A stretch of DNA of 64,000 nt from NCBI GenBank assembly GCA_023417785.1, contig JAEZEH010000145.1:1-64000 (forward strand). Reading direction: 5' to 3'. Numbering within the stretch: position 1 is the stretch's first letter; each line of letters begins with the position of its first letter. This DNA is from Bacteroidota bacterium (lineage in GTDB: Bacteria; Bacteroidota; Bacteroidia; Cytophagales; Cyclobacteriaceae). Under the pieces are notes generated by a model. It was not told the DNA's origin, ran no database searches, and saw nothing but the letters and a program-made list of their open reading frames with translations. Of the stretch, positions 62,639 to 64,000 are shown piece after piece. The translations under genes were made by a program, and so were the position numbers.

Positions 62639-63335
62639 GCGCCTGGCGCGTAAGGAACTGATAAAATTGCTGGAGGACCATCCTATGATCGAAGTCGTTG
62701 GCGAAGCAATGAACCCGGACGAAGCGATTCAAATGATAAATGACCTGAACCCCGATTTGCTTTTTCTGGATATTCAGATGCCGGGCAAGACGGGGTTTCA
62801 GCTTCTTGAGGAACTTGATTCGGTGCCGTTGGTAGTATTCACTACCGCTTATGACGAATTCGCTTTGAAAGCATTCGAGGTAAACGCCCTCGACTATCTG
62901 CTCAAACCAATTCAACCGGAACGCCTGCTGGAAACCATCAGCAAACTTTCCGAGAAAGAAAGGGCCAAAACCGCGGCGATTCGCGGTCCGGAGAAGAAAC
63001 TCGGTCTCAATGATCAGGTCTTTGTGAAAGACGGAGATCGGTGCTGGTTTGTTAGTCTCTCAAACGTCCGCCTTTTTGAATCCGACGGAAATTATATCAA
63101 GGTATATTTCGACACTAACCGTCCCATGATCCATAAGTCACTCAATGCACTGGATGAGAAACTGGATGAAAGGGCGTTCTTCCGCGCCAGTCGTAAACAT
63201 ATCGTCAATCTCAGCTGGGTTGAAGGCATCGAGCCCTGGTTCAACGGCGGTCTTATGGTAAGATTGAAGGGGGGTGACAAGGTGGAGGTCAGCCGCAGAC
63301 AGGCCGCGAAGTTCAAAGATATGATGAGCTTATAG
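62613..63335 (+). CDS. LytTR-family response regulator
   Basis: This 240-residue regulator has a receiver (IVDDERLARKEL, phosphoacceptor Asp in LLFLDIQMPGKTG, Lys in LLKPIQPERL) and a C-terminal LytTR DNA-binding domain (about 135-240) with FVKDGDRCWFVSLSNV and RKHIVNLSWVEGIEPW. The partner kinase precedes it. The target genes are not visible in this window. Confidence 0.93.
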   Translation: MKALIVDDERLARKELIKLLEDHPMIEVVGEAMNPDEAIQMINDLNPDLLFLDIQMPGKTGFQLLEELDSVPLVVFTTAYDEFALKAFEVNALDYLLKPIQPERLLETISKLSEKERAKTAAIRGPEKKLGLNDQVFVKDGDRCWFVSLSNVRLFESDGNYIKVYFDTNRPMIHKSLNALDEKLDERAFFRASRKHIVNLSWVEGIEPWFNGGLMVRLKGGDKVEVSRRQAAKFKDMMSL

Positions 63336-63364
63336 GTGCTGAAGGGGCTTTTTTACGTCCCGTT

Positions 63365-63733
63365 TTATTTCAGCACAAGTTGAATCAGTTCCTGTTGCAC
63401 ATTCCAGTCTTTCGCAAGCTTCAGCATTGCCGTGGCTTCCATTTCGGTAACATAACCCTTGAGATTATTAGACTGCCAGACCATGTTGATTAGCTCAACA
63501 CGTTTTTCTTTTGAGTAATCTCCGATAAAGTCATTCAAGTACACGCGGGCGCGGTCAAATGCGGTGATATAGTCTGTTGAAATAAACTCCAGCGCCCATT
63601 GGTACTCCTCTTCAGCCTGGAGTTCCCGGGCAGTGTTGTCAAGATCCTTTTTTTCATCAACGTCGAGGCCATGATAATAGTATATCACCGCCTTGAGGAG
63701 CATGTACACACGTTTCTCTTCTTCTGATTTCAC
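63365..63733 (-). CDS. TerB-like helical protein
   Basis: This 122-residue all-helical protein resembles TerB-type domains: MLLKAVIYYYHGLDVDEKKDL, RARVYLNDFIGDYSKEKR and VTEMEATAMLKLAKDWNV. It has no signal. I prefer the GTG at 63733, because the longer frame to 63808 adds a stretch with no TerB-like pattern; that start stays uncertain. Function is unknown. A second TerB-like protein is at 13660-14919. Confidence 0.5.
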   Translation of the reverse strand: MKSEEEKRVYMLLKAVIYYYHGLDVDEKKDLDNTARELQAEEEYQWALEFISTDYITAFDRARVYLNDFIGDYSKEKRVELINMVWQSNNLKGYVTEMEATAMLKLAKDWNVQQELIQLVLK

Positions 63734-63833
63734 ACCGTGACAATATAATGATCGAATTGCATATAATTTTACTGTGGTTTTGCACAAGCCTAAATCCTCG
63801 CTTCGCACAACGACTAAAATACAAAAACTTCAT

Positions 63834-64000
63834 TCAGGTGATTGCGGTGACAAACAGGTCAGACGAAATTTTGTCTGCAATCATTTTCCCTTTTTTTGTA
63901 AGAACCAGATGCGTTTCCTTCAGTTCGGCCATGTGCTCATCTACGAGGCGTTGCACATAATGTCGATGGAGAGCTAACAGGTCGATATTGAACTCTTCTT
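63834..64000 (-). CDS. hemW: HemW-like radical SAM heme chaperone, 3' end only
   Basis: A reverse-strand frame enters from the right edge and ends with TGA at 63834-63836, leaving about 55 codons. The visible C terminus reads LDEHMAELKE-like, then THLVLTKKGKMIADKISSDL, which matches the winged C-terminal end of HemW/oxygen-independent coproporphyrinogen oxidase-like proteins (LTxxGKLLADxIAxDLF). The radical SAM core is outside the window, so the identification is moderate. It is followed by the TerB-like gene on the same strand. Confidence 0.6.
   Translation of the reverse strand, partial: EEFNIDLLALHRHYVQRLVDEHMAELKETHLVLTKKGKMIADKISSDLFVTAIT

Noticed and set aside
63336..63376. Possible hairpin (GTGCTGAA / TTCAGCAC) after the LytTR gene
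   Set aside because: The 25-base loop is long and there is no proper T-tract after the stem, so I do not call a terminator.
1..64000. tRNA, rRNA, insertion sequence, prophage or CRISPR array
   Set aside because: Reading the intergenic gaps, I found no cloverleaf, transposase, phage gene or regular spacer-repeat array. A tRNAscan or Infernal search would settle the RNA question.

Overview
The window looks like chromosomal core DNA from a member of the Bacteroidota, most likely of the Cytophagales type. The evidence is internal. The -7 promoter box TAnnTTTG sits just upstream of many starts, and Shine-Dalgarno sequences are mostly absent. Families typical of that phylum are present: a MurF-alanine racemase fusion, DUF4783 next to nadC, DUF4293, DUF2911, DUF1573, an overlong NusB and a LETM1/TerB-like protein. 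I found no rRNA, tRNA, insertion sequence, prophage or CRISPR array.

Layout. 1-529 holds no gene but several repeats and hairpins. 530-7930 holds proC, gdhA, a MATE exporter, a propeller-like lipoprotein, a DUF3253 protein, recX, a YcxB-like membrane protein, nadC and DUF4783. 8110-12480 is a tight forward run: gpmI, a lipoprotein, an ABC exporter and a Fur-family regulator. 12611-14919 is TerC facing the LETM1/TerB-like protein. 14979-22071 is mostly reverse strand: purKE, feoAB, murF-alr and a CsaA-like protein, plus a forward 53-codon gene. 22243-28745 is envelope-directed: a TonB-dependent receptor with a lipoprotein partner, a HisA-like barrel and a PD40/OmpA-like protein. 28839-36498 holds a 39-residue membrane protein, an aspartyl protease with PDZ, a degenerate receiver protein and a type III polyketide synthase locus. 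36569-41106 holds htpG, DUF4293, a thiolase and truA. 41116-45534 holds two ABC half-transporters on opposite strands with an outer-membrane-like protein between them. 45637-56567 is a long forward series: amino-acid dehydrogenase, nusB, YtxH, DUF1573, yajC, YbbR, coaE and a complete RND efflux pump. 56636-63335 holds a purine nucleoside phosphorylase, an aldo/keto reductase, uvrA, a small membrane protein and a LytS/LytTR two-component pair. The right edge has a TerB-like gene and the 3' end of a hemW-like gene.

The most interesting loci are these. (1) The type III polyketide synthase locus at 30948-35885: flavoprotein, Tat-type lipoprotein, UbiA prenyltransferase, PKS and methyltransferase. 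It resembles the PKS/methyltransferase/flavoprotein logic of bacterial alkylresorcinol-quinone pathways but also has a prenyltransferase; its product is unknown. (2) The two ABC half-transporters at 41116 and 43687. Their motifs (LSVGQ in one, Walker B LDD in the other) are complementary, as in asymmetric heterodimers, yet the genes converge. (3) A HisA-like barrel in which the catalytic Asp position is Ala. (4) A purine nucleoside phosphorylase with Asp at the base-selecting Asn. (5) Regulatory sites: a 19-bp palindrome at 22165, a dyad framing the DUF4783 -7 box, and terminators whose T-tract doubles as the next gene's -7 box.
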